From: Salinirussus salinus
GTDB lineage: Archaea; Halobacteriota; Halobacteria; Halobacteriales; Haloarculaceae
Assembly: GCF_009831455.1 (NCBI RefSeq)
Contig: NZ_WOWO01000003.1
Location: 248,001 to 312,000, forward strand
DNA: 64,000 nt
Reading direction: 5' to 3'
Of the stretch, positions 32,497 to 41,286 are shown one piece after another (position 1 is the first letter of the stretch; every line of letters begins with the position of its first letter). Made by a program: the position numbers and the translations under genes. The notes under the pieces are model-generated. The model saw only the letters and a list, made by a program, of their open reading frames with translations. It had not been told where the DNA came from and did no database searches.

Positions 32497-33921
32497 CTAC
32501 CGCTTCGCGTCGCGCAGTTGCGCCTTGAAGCCGTAGCGGACGACGTCCTCCTGCTCGTAGATCCGGCGGATGGTGGTCTCGATGGGGTCGCCTATCTCGA
32601 CGTCCTTGCCACCGGTCAGCACCTGGGTGGGGATGCTCGCGGCCCCGCCGTCGGGACCGTCGAGTGCGACGACCGCGGCCACGAACGGCCCCGAGCGGGC
32701 CTGCTGCTCGACGAACTCGGGCGGCGCGCCGCCCTGGGAGATGGTCGTCGTCGCCTCGACAGTTCCGGTCCCCGGAAGCTCGACGGCGTGGTAGTCGACG
32801 CGGGCGGTGCAGTCCGAACAGGCGCCCTCAGGCGGGAAGTTGAGCGCGCCACACTCTGGGCAGCGGCCGGCGACCAGCCGGTGGCGCTGGGGGGTGGTGC
32901 GCTGCCAGGAGGGCACCGAGACGTAGGCGCCCCCACCCTCCGGCTCGCCGCTCGTGATCTCGCCGCGTCTGCGCAGGTACTCCGCGTAACTCAGCTCGAC
33001 GTTTCCCTCGAGGGCAATCTCCGCCGGAACGCCCGCCAGATCCAGCGTCAGTGCGGTCGCCCCGGCACCGCCGCCGAAGGCCGCGAGCAGGACGCGCTCG
33101 GCGCCGTCGTTGCGCGCCGAAGCGGCCCCGAGCAGCGTGCTCGCCGCCCCGGTGTCCCCGAGATCCTCGACGGTCGAGCCGGCGGCGATCGTCCCGGCGT
33201 CGACGCCCAGCGCCCCGGTCGCCCGGTAGGGGAGTTTCCCGTCCGGCGACTGGACCGCCGCGGCGTCGACGTCCGTCTCCAGGTCCTCGACCGCGCCCGC
33301 CAGCGCCGTCGAGAACGCCCGGCGGTCGTAGTTCGTGACGTCGAGCCCGTCGGTCTCGGCCTCGCCCGCCGGCCGGAACCGGGTGCCGGGGTAGGACTCG
33401 ACGTACGAGCCCCGTCCCTCGACGCGCCCGGGACCGTCGCCGAGCACGACCGCGGCGGCGCCGGCGCCGGCGGCCTGCTCGACCGCGCTGTCGGGGGCGC
33501 CCCGCGGCGCGTCGCTGGCCACGACGACGCCAACGCCCTCCCAGGGTCTCGCGTCGACGGCCGCGTCGAGCGCCTGCGCGCCCGCCCGCGTCGAGCCCGT
33601 GAGCGTCCGCGTGTCGACGTCCGCGGGCGCGCCGAGCGCGCTCGCCAGCCGTGCCGTCAGGTCCTCTTCCTCCATCGGCGGCGTCGTGGTCGCGAAGGCG
33701 AGATAGGAGGCGTCCGACCCCTCATACTCCCCCGCGTCGAGCGCCCGCCGGGCGGCCTCGACGGCCATCGTGACCGTGTCCTCGTCGGCCTCCGGCACGG
33801 CCTTCCGCTCGACGCCCGAGGCGGCGAACTGCCCGAGCGCCTCCTCGACGGTCTCGCTTGTGACGTACAGCCGCGGCGCGTAGGCGCCCAGCGCCGCCAC
33901 CCGCGTCTCCTCGGCGCTCAT
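32497..33921 (-). CDS. Degenerate HMG-CoA-synthase-like domain fused to a DUF35 zinc-ribbon/OB domain
   Basis: The 474-residue protein has a thiolase-fold domain (1-335) resembling archaeal HMG-CoA synthase, and a DUF35 domain (340-474) with CPEC...CSDC zinc ribbon (354, 357, 368, 371) plus OB strands. The expected catalytic Cys position reads TGSTRAG (108-114), and the HQPNGK motif is QSPDGK (224-229), so Cys and His are both lost. In other archaea, thiolase, HMG-CoA synthase and DUF35 form a complex. Here the ATG overlaps the thiolase stop, so a complex with the thiolase is likely; the first domain is probably structural. Confidence 0.8.
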   Translation of the reverse strand: MSAEETRVAALGAYAPRLYVTSETVEEALGQFAASGVERKAVPEADEDTVTMAVEAARRALDAGEYEGSDASYLAFATTTPPMEEEDLTARLASALGAPADVDTRTLTGSTRAGAQALDAAVDARPWEGVGVVVASDAPRGAPDSAVEQAAGAGAAAVVLGDGPGRVEGRGSYVESYPGTRFRPAGEAETDGLDVTNYDRRAFSTALAGAVEDLETDVDAAAVQSPDGKLPYRATGALGVDAGTIAAGSTVEDLGDTGAASTLLGAASARNDGAERVLLAAFGGGAGATALTLDLAGVPAEIALEGNVELSYAEYLRRRGEITSGEPEGGGAYVSVPSWQRTTPQRHRLVAGRCPECGALNFPPEGACSDCTARVDYHAVELPGTGTVEATTTISQGGAPPEFVEQQARSGPFVAAVVALDGPDGGAASIPTQVLTGGKDVEIGDPIETTIRRIYEQEDVVRYGFKAQLRDAKR

Positions 33922-35099
33922 CGTGCCACCTCCCGCTCGCGCTCGAAGACGTGGACGACGGCCGCGCCCCCGCTGCCGCCGACGTTGTGGGTCAGCCCGC
34001 GCGCGGCGCCCTCGACCTGGCGCTCGCCGGCCTGTCCGGTCAGCTGCTTGAACGCCTCGGCGACCTGGCCGGCGCCGGTCGCGCCGATGGGGTGCCCCTT
34101 CGATTTGAGCCCGCCGGAGGCGTTGACCGGCAGGTCACCGTCCAGGTCGGTCTCCCCCTCCTCCAGCAGATAGGGCGCCTCGCCGCGGCCACAGAATCCC
34201 AGGTCCTCGTAGGCGAGCAACTCGGCGATGGCAAAGCAGTCATGCACCTCCGCGAAGTCGAGTTCGTCGGGGCCGACCCCGGCCATCTCGTAGGCGGCCT
34301 CCCCCGCTCGTGCGGAGGCCTCGACTGCCGTGTAGTCGTCGCGCTGGAACAGCCCCACCCGGTCGCTGGCCGCGCCCACGCCGGCGATGCGCACGGGGTC
34401 GTCGGTGTACTCCCCGACGACGTCCTCGCTGGCGACCAGGGCGACCGAGGCGCCGTCTGAGGTCGGACAGCAGTGGTAGAGATTCAGCGGGTCGGCGACG
34501 ATGGGTGCGCCCACCGCCTGGTCCATCGAGCACTCGAAGCCGAGGTGGGCGTGGGGGTTCTTCGCGCCATTGGCGTGGTTCTTGACGGCGGCCATCGAGA
34601 GGTGGTCGGCGGTGGCGTCGTCGTAGCGGTCGAGGTACGCGCTGGCCATCTGGGCGTAGACGCCCGCGAAGGTCGTCCCGGTCAGCCGCTCCCACTCGGT
34701 CTCGCCGCTGACCCCCAGCCAGTACTTCGTCACGTCGCTGGACATGTCGCTCATCACCTCGACGCCGCCCGCCACGACGACGTCGGCCATCCCGCTCCGG
34801 ACGGCCTGGACGGCCTGGCGGACGGCATACCCCGAGGCGGCGCAGGCGTTCTCGACCCGCGAGCAGGGCACGCCGTGGAGGCCGACGTGCTCGGTGACGG
34901 CGGGGCCGGGCAGCCCCAGCTGGCGGCCGCCGACCCCGAGGTTCCCGACCACGGCTTCGTCGACGGCCTCGCCGTCGAAGCCGTCGGGGACGCTGTCGAC
35001 GGCGTTCTCGTAGGCCGTCTCGAACAGGGAACGGTAACTCTCCTCGGGCATGGCCCCGAAGTCCGTCTGGCCAGCCCCGATGACGTAGGCGTCTCGCAT
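33918..35099 (-). CDS. Acetyl-CoA acetyltransferase-type thiolase (SCP2-like)
   Basis: The 393-residue thiolase has the nucleophile in ENACAASG (Cys 86), EVHDCFAIAE, and the GGLKSKGHPIGATGAGQ loop with the catalytic His. THNVGGSGG lies near the end instead of a CGG motif, as in archaeal and SCP2-type thiolases. It would condense two acetyl-CoA or cleave a beta-ketoacyl-CoA. It is translationally coupled to the downstream fusion protein (ATGA overlap), so the pair likely forms one complex. The ATG at 35099 is the family-typical MRDAYVIGAGQTDFG start. Confidence 0.92.
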   Translation of the reverse strand: MRDAYVIGAGQTDFGAMPEESYRSLFETAYENAVDSVPDGFDGEAVDEAVVGNLGVGGRQLGLPGPAVTEHVGLHGVPCSRVENACAASGYAVRQAVQAVRSGMADVVVAGGVEVMSDMSSDVTKYWLGVSGETEWERLTGTTFAGVYAQMASAYLDRYDDATADHLSMAAVKNHANGAKNPHAHLGFECSMDQAVGAPIVADPLNLYHCCPTSDGASVALVASEDVVGEYTDDPVRIAGVGAASDRVGLFQRDDYTAVEASARAGEAAYEMAGVGPDELDFAEVHDCFAIAELLAYEDLGFCGRGEAPYLLEEGETDLDGDLPVNASGGLKSKGHPIGATGAGQVAEAFKQLTGQAGERQVEGAARGLTHNVGGSGGAAVVHVFEREREVAR

Positions 35100-35162
35100 A
35101 CCTCCGGCTCTCTCGGGCACCGGCAAAGGGCTTTTCCTGCGGCTGTGGGCGAGGGTCCCGAC

Positions 35163-35311
35163 CGCTCTCTTCCCCGCTGCTCGCGGCTCACTTCGTTCGC
35201 CGCTCGCATTTACCAGGTCTCGGTCGCTTCGCTCCCTGCGACCTCGCCCTGCTCGCGGGTCGCTGGTGCTCCCCGCTCGCTTTTGGAGGTGCTCCCTGCG
35301 GTCGCACCTCC
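35163..35311 (-). repeat. Post-stop hairpin cluster after the large HTH gene
   Basis: Directly after the stop, GGAGGTGC and GCACCTCC (35285-35292 and 35304-35311) form a perfect 8-base hairpin with an 11-base loop, followed on the minus strand by AAAAGCGAGCGGGGAGC. Further degenerate units with CGCGAGCAG and GCGAACGAAGTGAG follow toward 35163. The layout matches the 3' ends at 59476 and 62773. Confidence 0.8.
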
Positions 35312-38227
35312 CTATTCGAACAGCTCCTCGAACACCTTCCGCTGTGCGGCCCGGAGGTGCTGGTGGTAGGTCGGCCGAGAGATGTCCATCGCCTCCGCCA
35401 GCTCGTTGCCGTCGATGTCGCGGGGCCACTCGAAAAAGCCCCCGAGGTAGGCCGTCCGGAGGGCCGTCTCCTGGCGGTCGGTGAACCGCTCGGAGAGCGC
35501 CGCCCGGAACTCCTGGCGGGTCTCGACGGGACGCTCGCGCTCGTGGTAGCCCACCAGATCCGTCGAGGGGTACCGCCGCTCGACGAGGTCGAACACCTCC
35601 CGGGCCTCCCCCTCGTAGGGGAGTTCGACGGTGAAGCGGGTCGTCCCGTCCTCCCCGACCACCTCGCGGGGGACCGCGCCGAACTCCGTCAGCGTCGCCA
35701 GAAGCGAGTCCTCGACGGTGAGTTCCAGCAGGCAGCCGTCCTCGTGGTCGGTGATGAGCTTGACCGCGGTCACGTCCGAGTCCTCGCGGGCCAGCGCGGC
35801 CAGGCGCTCCCCGTCGGCGCTCTCCGCGGTGACGTACAGCCGGATGCTGCCGTCGGGGCGGTAGTCGGTGCCCGCGGCCTCCACCCGGCAGTCCGCGCCC
35901 CGGGAGAGCCGACAGAACAGGAGGTCGGCGTCGTCGACGGTGAACTCCAGCTCGATGATCTCCGTGGCGTCCATGATCCGGCCGCGCTCGATGGCGTTGA
36001 TGGCGTTGGCGACGGCCCGGCCGATCGCCGTCAGCACGACCTGCTCGCGCTCGTCGAAGGCGCCGGCCTCGTCGGCGAACACCGCCAGCACGCCGTAGGT
36101 GGTCTCCTTGTAGACCAGCGGGACCACGATGCTCGCGCGGACGTCCTCGCCCAGCACCGCCGACGCACAGGGCACGTCGCCGACGCTCGCGGCGATGTCC
36201 TGGACGACCTGTGCCTCGCCGGTCCGGTAGGCCCGCGCCACGGGGCCGTCGCCGTTCAGGTCGAACTCCAGGTCGCCCGCGGGGACGTCCCCGCGGCCGG
36301 CCCAGGTCGACGGCGAGAGGGTCTCGCTGGCCACGTCCGGCCGCCCCAGCCACGCGAAGCTGTAGGGGTCGGCGGCCGCGAGTTCCGAGACTACGCCCTC
36401 CGAGAGTTCCTCGCGGGTGACCGCCTGGACCAGCACCTCGACGGTGTTCTCGACGAGGCCGTTGACCCGGTCGAGAACGGTCTCGGTGTGTTGCTGGGCC
36501 TCCCTGACCTCCTGCTCGCGCTTGGCGCGGGTGCAGGCCGCGGCCGCCGAGGTCGCCAGCAGGGCGAGCACCTGCTGGTCGGTCTCGTCGAAGGCGCCGG
36601 GTTCGGTCGCGCCGACGCTTATCGTCCCGTGGACGCCGATCGGGTGGTACATGATCGAGCGGATCCCGCCCCGGCCGACGACGTCGCCGTCGGTGACGTC
36701 GTTGACCACGCGGGGCTCGCCGCTGGCGAACACCTCGCCGGGGTTCCCCTCGCCGACCTCGTAGACCGGGCGCTCGCCCATCTCGAGGGCCATCTTCTCG
36801 GTGCGGGCAGCCGGGACGAGCGTCCCCGCCTCCCGGTCGTACAGCCGCACGAGGTTGATGTCGAACCCGAGCACCGACTGGGCGGCGGTGGCGGCGACCT
36901 CGGCGACCTCCTCGCGGTCCCGGGCCTGCATCAGCTGGCCGGTCGCCTCCAGCAACCCGGAGAGCATCTCCCGCTGGGCGCGCTGGTCGCTGACGTCCCG
37001 CGCGACGCCGGTCGCCCCGACCACCTCGCTACCCTCGGTGATCGGCGCCCCCGAGAGCTCGTAGGGCAGATAGTCGCCGGCCCTGGTCTCCAGGTCGGCC
37101 TCGAAGGAGACCCGCTCGCCGTCGTTGACGCGCTCGACTGCCCGCAGCGCGCGCTCGCGGTCGGGCTCGGCGATGAACTCGTCGGCGGACATTCCCGCGA
37201 GCTCGTCGTCGTCGTAGCCCGTCACGGCCGCGACCCGGTCGTTCCAGCGGACCAGCCGCGCCTCCTCGTCGAAGGCGTACAGCGGGTCCGGCAGGCTGTC
37301 GAGGATGCTCTCGACGAACGCCTGCTCGTGTTCCAGGTCGAGCACGTACCGCACCCAGTCGGCCAGCACCTCCACGAGCGCTGTCTCGCTCTCGGTGAAT
37401 TCCCGTTCGCGGGGTGACCGGTCGGCGAAACAGACCGTCCCGTAGGGCTCGCCGTCGAGGTGGAGTTCGGTCCCCAGATAGCAGGCCACGCCGACCTCGC
37501 GGGCGCCCGCCGCCCAGCGCTCGTCGACCTCGGTCACGCCGAGCACGCCCTCGCTGCCGACGACTTCCCGGCAGACAGTCTCCGAGAGCGGCAGCGTGAC
37601 CCCCGGGTCAACGCCGGGGTGTTCGCCCGCGACCGCCTCGACGCGCCAGGTGTCACCCTCGACCCGCGTCAACATCCCCACGTCGACGCCCAGCCGCTCG
37701 CGGCCGACGGCCAGGATCCGTTCCAGCTTCTCGGCCGCATCGAGTTCCGTGTCCGAGACGGTGGCGTGTAGCTCCCGGAGCGCGCTCTCGCTCGCCGCGA
37801 GTTCCTCGCGCGCCCGCCGGCGGTCGGTCACGTCCCGGAAGAACAGCGAGACGCCGTCCTCGTCGGGGTATGCCCGCACTTCCATCCACGCGTCCAACAG
37901 GTCGTGGTGGTCCTCGACGGTCACCGCCTCGCCGGCCGTCGTCGCCGCCTCGGCCGCCCGCCAGAAGACCGTCCCGTCCCCGGGCGCGACCTCGGCGAAG
38001 GGTCTGCCGACCGCCCGCTCGGCGTCCGCGTTCAGGGCCGCCGCGGCGGCCCCGTTGAGGTAGGTCACCGTCCACTCGTCGTCCAGCGTAACCACGCCGT
38101 CGGTCATCCGCTCCAGGGGGTCCTCGGTGTGTTCGACCGCGCTCGCGCCCCCGTCCGTGGCCCGTTCCCGGTCCCTCCCCGCCCGCCCGTGACCGGGCCC
38201 GGTGCCATCGTGTCCGGCGTCGTCCAT
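35312..38227 (-). CDS. Large multi-domain PAS/GAF sensor with HTH_10 (Bat-like) output
   Basis: The 971-residue soluble protein has a PAS domain (about 35-130), GAF (150-310), PAS (325-440), two further GAF domains (about 450-745), and a Bat-type C-terminal region with a bacterio-opsin activator HTH_10 near 905-970 (LTDRQETALRTAYLGGFFEWPRD..TYHQHLRAAQRKVFEELFE without the full run). It probably regulates transcription in response to light, redox or small molecules; the inducer is unknown. A paralogue with the same output domain lies at 59476-61056. The start is the ATG at 38227. Confidence 0.9.
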   Translation of the reverse strand: MDDAGHDGTGPGHGRAGRDRERATDGGASAVEHTEDPLERMTDGVVTLDDEWTVTYLNGAAAAALNADAERAVGRPFAEVAPGDGTVFWRAAEAATTAGEAVTVEDHHDLLDAWMEVRAYPDEDGVSLFFRDVTDRRRAREELAASESALRELHATVSDTELDAAEKLERILAVGRERLGVDVGMLTRVEGDTWRVEAVAGEHPGVDPGVTLPLSETVCREVVGSEGVLGVTEVDERWAAGAREVGVACYLGTELHLDGEPYGTVCFADRSPREREFTESETALVEVLADWVRYVLDLEHEQAFVESILDSLPDPLYAFDEEARLVRWNDRVAAVTGYDDDELAGMSADEFIAEPDRERALRAVERVNDGERVSFEADLETRAGDYLPYELSGAPITEGSEVVGATGVARDVSDQRAQREMLSGLLEATGQLMQARDREEVAEVAATAAQSVLGFDINLVRLYDREAGTLVPAARTEKMALEMGERPVYEVGEGNPGEVFASGEPRVVNDVTDGDVVGRGGIRSIMYHPIGVHGTISVGATEPGAFDETDQQVLALLATSAAAACTRAKREQEVREAQQHTETVLDRVNGLVENTVEVLVQAVTREELSEGVVSELAAADPYSFAWLGRPDVASETLSPSTWAGRGDVPAGDLEFDLNGDGPVARAYRTGEAQVVQDIAASVGDVPCASAVLGEDVRASIVVPLVYKETTYGVLAVFADEAGAFDEREQVVLTAIGRAVANAINAIERGRIMDATEIIELEFTVDDADLLFCRLSRGADCRVEAAGTDYRPDGSIRLYVTAESADGERLAALAREDSDVTAVKLITDHEDGCLLELTVEDSLLATLTEFGAVPREVVGEDGTTRFTVELPYEGEAREVFDLVERRYPSTDLVGYHERERPVETRQEFRAALSERFTDRQETALRTAYLGGFFEWPRDIDGNELAEAMDISRPTYHQHLRAAQRKVFEELFE

Positions 38228-38345
38228 GCTCCCCTCTCCGCGGTCAGCGTACAAAAGTACCTCCCTCGTTAGGCTGGCCCCCCAGTCCAACGCCGATACC
38301 CTCTCCAGTTGTGTCCGTTCTCGCGGAAGCGGGGGCGCCCGCCCC

Positions 38346-38786
38346 CTAGAGGTTCGCGAAGGCCTCGTCGACGAGTTCGCCGGTGTCGGCGATGATGTCG
38401 GCCATGACCTCGTCGTCGGGAGCCATCCCGACCAGGCGGGCGATCCGCATGATCGAGACGTGGTAGACGCGCTGGCGGCCCGGCTCCTCCTCCCAGACCA
38501 CGACGTTACAGGGGAACAGGCCGCCCATCCGCTTGTCGGTGGCGTCGAGCGCGCGGTCCGCGACCGCGGGGTTGCACGCCCCGAGCACGTAGTAGGGGTC
38601 ACGGCCCGCGTCGACCTTCTCGTTGAGCATCTCCGAGGCCGAGAACTCGACGGCGATGCCGAAGCCGGCGTCGGTGAACGCCTCCCGGACGTGTTCGACG
38701 GCGGCCTCGTGGTCCATCTCCAGGGTCGTCTCCTTCGTACCGATGTCGTCGGGCGATATCTGCGTCGGGTCGATCGGAAGAGTCAT
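38346..38786 (-). CDS. DUF302 family protein
   Basis: The 146-residue soluble protein matches DUF302: TTLEMDHEAAVEHVREAFTDAGFGIAVEF, the KVDAGRDPYYVLGACNPAVADRALDATDK core, and GGLFPCNVVVWEEEPG. DUF302 proteins occur near sulfur and metal metabolism genes; the role is unknown. It is divergent from thioredoxin and shares an AATATT-type motif in its promoter, so it probably belongs to the sulfur regulon. The ATG at 38786 opens the conserved fold; the longer frame upstream is unsupported. Confidence 0.87.
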   Translation of the reverse strand: MTLPIDPTQISPDDIGTKETTLEMDHEAAVEHVREAFTDAGFGIAVEFSASEMLNEKVDAGRDPYYVLGACNPAVADRALDATDKRMGGLFPCNVVVWEEEPGRQRVYHVSIMRIARLVGMAPDDEVMADIIADTGELVDEAFANL

Positions 38787-38957
38787 CCTGTGAAATATTG
38801 GGTGCGACAAGAAAGTCCCTTTCGGTCGGCACGCGCACCGACTGCCGCCCCCGCCCGTCGCTGTCCCGTCAGTGGTGTCGTGCACGCGCTCGGACCGGGA
38901 CAATATTGCTCCAGGCACACAAAACAACTAAGTCCTCGCGGCCGAAATTCGAAACCG
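38787..38957. promoter_or_regulatory. Divergent promoter with CAATATTG palindrome
   Basis: CAATATTG, a perfect 8-base palindrome, lies at 38901-38908 in the thioredoxin upstream region, and AAATATTG occurs about 10 bases before the DUF302 start on the other strand. Both resemble motifs before tusA, the rhodanese-MBL gene and the Usp gene. This suggests shared regulation of the divergent pair with the sulfur island; the motif was seen by eye and not tested statistically. Confidence 0.5.
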
Positions 38958-39380
38958 ATGACCGAGGACATCGAGGAGATCCGCCGACAGAAGATGGAGG
39001 AGCTCCGCAACCGGGCAGGCGACGGCGGCGACAGCGGCGACGGAGGGGCGGGCGAGCAGTCCCCGTCCGAGCCGGTCCACGTCGACGGGCAGGCGGACCT
39101 GGACGGCTTCGTCGCCGACCACGGCGTCGTGTTGGCGGACTTCTACGCGGACTGGTGTGGGCCGTGCAAGATGCTCGAGCCGGTCGTCGAGTCGGTCGCG
39201 TCCGAGACCGACGCGGCCGTCGCGAAGGTCGACGTCGACGCCAACCAGGGGCTCGCGGCCGAGTACGGCGTCCGCGGCGTGCCCACGCTCGTCCTGTTCG
39301 CGGACGGCGAGCCGGTCGAGCGTCTCGTCGGGATGCAGGAGGAGGCGCGCCTCCGCTCGCTCGTCGAGAGCCACGCCTGA
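38958..39380 (+). CDS. trxA: Thioredoxin with a charged N-terminal extension
   Basis: The 140-residue protein has the thioredoxin fold with active site ADWCGPCKM (WCGPC at 66-70) and the cis-Pro region VRGVPTLVLF. The first 40 residues are a charged helix and a Gly/Asp linker absent from bacterial thioredoxin. It reduces disulfides and may reduce persulfides on neighbouring TusA, DsrE or rhodanese proteins. It is divergent from DUF302 and shares the AATATTG-type promoter motif. Confidence 0.92.
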   Translation: MTEDIEEIRRQKMEELRNRAGDGGDSGDGGAGEQSPSEPVHVDGQADLDGFVADHGVVLADFYADWCGPCKMLEPVVESVASETDAAVAKVDVDANQGLAAEYGVRGVPTLVLFADGEPVERLVGMQEEARLRSLVESHA

Positions 39381-39451
39381 CCGCGCGAACCGGCAGACGG
39401 CCGGAGTGACCGGCTCCCGGCCGGCGCCGCAGTGAGAGACCGAGGGGTGGC

Positions 39452-39688
39452 TCAGTCGCCGTCGTAGGTGTCGAGCCCGACGACCCGGTTCGCGGGACAC
39501 TTCTGGGTCGTCCCGGTCACCAGGAAGATCAGCCCTGCGACGAGGAGCAGCGCCGTCACCGCCAGGCCGGCCGTGCCGGCGAGCCCGATGTCGAGATACC
39601 CCGCCGCGGCGGCGACGCCGACTGCGACCAGGACCGGACCCGCCACGAGCCGTACCGTTCTGTCGAGACCGCCGACGTTCTTGTCCAT
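39452..39688 (-). CDS. DUF2892 family membrane protein (YgaP-like membrane part)
   Basis: The 78-residue product has the N-terminal VGGLDRTVRLVAGP motif and two hydrophobic helices (about 15-60), then CPANRVVGLDTYDGD at the C-terminus, as in the membrane part of rhodanese YgaP or stand-alone DUF2892 proteins. It may help sulfur or sulfide exchange at the membrane, but the role is unproven. It is divergent from the tusA operon. The ATG at 39688 is the family-typical MDKNVGG start; the longer upstream frame is not supported. Confidence 0.85.
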   Translation of the reverse strand: MDKNVGGLDRTVRLVAGPVLVAVGVAAAAGYLDIGLAGTAGLAVTALLLVAGLIFLVTGTTQKCPANRVVGLDTYDGD

Positions 39689-39848
39689 GTTCGTCCGTCG
39701 GGCGGCTACCCGTTTGAAGTTTTGGGTATGGTGCGCAAGAACAAACTGTTGAAACGAGTCAACGATCCGTCGAGCGGGCTCGAACTGGCTTTGGATGGGA
39801 CTTACAGTCGACTTGCCGCGTGGCGGTTTCCTTGTATCTTGGAATCGA

Positions 39849-39863
39849 CACACAATATTAATA
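39849..39863 (+). promoter_or_regulatory. CACAATATTAATA motif in the tusA promoter
   Basis: The sequence CACAATATTAATACGG (39851-39866) lies about 40 bases before the tusA ATG and overlaps a likely TATA element. CACAATAT also occurs in other promoters of this island. A regulator binding here would block transcription. The match is by eye. Confidence 0.5.
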
Positions 39864-39891
39864 CGGGGCGGCCGGAGGTCCACACGTGACA

Positions 39892-40146
39892 ATGACTGAA
39901 CTCACCGACGCCGTGGATGCCGAGCCGGACGAGACCGTCGACGCCCGCGGGGCGGCCTGTCCCGGCCCGCTGATGGACCTCATCGGGCGGATCCGGGGTG
40001 TCGACTCCGGGACGGTCGTGGCGCTGTTGAGCGACAACGACCAGTCGCTCACCGACGTCCCGGAGTGGATCGAGGAGGCCGGCAACGAGCTGCTCGGGGT
40101 CGAACAGCGCGAGGACCACTACGCCTTCTACGTGGAGAAGGCATGA
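39892..40146 (+). CDS. tusA: TusA-family sulfur carrier
   Basis: The 84-residue protein has the TusA fold with the catalytic ARGAACPGPLMDL (Cys 23 in CPGP) and an FYVEKA tail. TusA carries a persulfide on that cysteine and passes sulfur between partners. The stop of this gene overlaps the start of the next (ATGA), so tusA, the SQR-like gene and DUF1641 form one operon. A GTG two codons upstream is possible. Confidence 0.9.
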   Translation: MTELTDAVDAEPDETVDARGAACPGPLMDLIGRIRGVDSGTVVALLSDNDQSLTDVPEWIEEAGNELLGVEQREDHYAFYVEKA

Positions 40147-41285
40147 CCGAGCACGTCGTCATCGTCGGCGGCGGGACCGGCGGGACGGTCCTGGCCAACG
40201 ACCTCGCCGACCGGCTCGGCCCCGAACTCGAGGCCGGCGACGTCCGGGTCACGCTGGTCAACGACGACCCCGACCACGTCTACAAGCCGGTGTGGCTGTA
40301 CGTCCCGTTCGGCCAGCGCGAGCCCGAAGACGGGCGGCGGCCGCTCTCGGAGCTGGTCGACGACGCCGTCGACCTCCGGGTCGACCGGGTGACGGCGCTG
40401 GACACCGACGCCCAGCGCCTGCAGTACCGCGACGGCTCCCCGGAATCGTACGACTACCTCGTGCTCGCGACGGGGTCGACGCTGGCGCCCGACCGGATCC
40501 CCGGCCTCGCCGAAGGGGGCCACGACTACTACAGCGAGTCCGGCGCCACCGCCCTCCGCGAGGAGCTGCTCTCCTTCACCGAGGGCCACCTCGTGTTGAG
40601 CGTCATCGGCACGCCACACATGTGTCCGGCCGCGCCGCTCGAGTTCGTGTTCATGGCCGACGACTGGTTCCGCGAGCGCGGGCTCCGCGAGGACGTCGAG
40701 ATCACCTACACCTATCCCATCCAGCGGGTCCACGGCAACCCCCACATCGCCGAGTGGGCCCGCCCGCTGATGGACGACCGCGACATCGCCGTGGAGACCT
40801 TCTTCAACGCCGAGACGGTCGACCCCGAGGCGCGGACGGTCAGCTCGATGGAGGGGACCGACCTCGAGTACGACCTCCTGGTGGGGATCCCGCCCCACGC
40901 CGGCGTCGACCTCGTCGCCGAGGCGGGGCTGGGCGACGACGGCTGGGTCGACGTCGACAAACACACCCTCGAGGCCGAGGGCGCCGAGCACGTCTACGCG
41001 CTGGGGGACACGGCGGCGACCGGCGTCCCGAACGCCGGCAGCGTCGCCCACTACCAGGCCGGCGTGGTCGGGCAACGGCTCGCCAGCGAGCTCCGCGGGC
41101 GGCCGGCGACGGCCACCTACGACGGGAAGACGCTGTGTTTCATCGAGACCGGGATGGACGCGGCCTCCTTCGTGGAGTTCGACTACGAGAACCCGCCGTC
41201 GCCGGCACCCCCCTCACAGAAGCTCCACTGGTCGAAACTCGCCTACAACGAGTCCTACTGGCTCACCGCACGGGGGTTGCTCTGA
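40143..41285 (+). CDS. Sulfide:quinone oxidoreductase-like flavoprotein
   Basis: The 380-residue FAD protein has a Rossmann GGGTGGTVLA (9-18), the second LVLATGSTLAP loop, and HMCPAAPLEF with Cys 161, plus Cys 332 in TLCFIETG. SQRs use two or three redox cysteines, and only these two are conserved here, so some variant of type is likely. It oxidises sulfide to persulfide or polysulfide and passes electrons to quinone. Located between tusA and DUF1641, it is the probable entry enzyme for the island. The ATG at 40143 overlaps the tusA stop. Confidence 0.85.
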   Translation: MTEHVVIVGGGTGGTVLANDLADRLGPELEAGDVRVTLVNDDPDHVYKPVWLYVPFGQREPEDGRRPLSELVDDAVDLRVDRVTALDTDAQRLQYRDGSPESYDYLVLATGSTLAPDRIPGLAEGGHDYYSESGATALREELLSFTEGHLVLSVIGTPHMCPAAPLEFVFMADDWFRERGLREDVEITYTYPIQRVHGNPHIAEWARPLMDDRDIAVETFFNAETVDPEARTVSSMEGTDLEYDLLVGIPPHAGVDLVAEAGLGDDGWVDVDKHTLEAEGAEHVYALGDTAATGVPNAGSVAHYQAGVVGQRLASELRGRPATATYDGKTLCFIETGMDAASFVEFDYENPPSPAPPSQKLHWSKLAYNESYWLTARGLL

Positions 41286-41286
41286 G

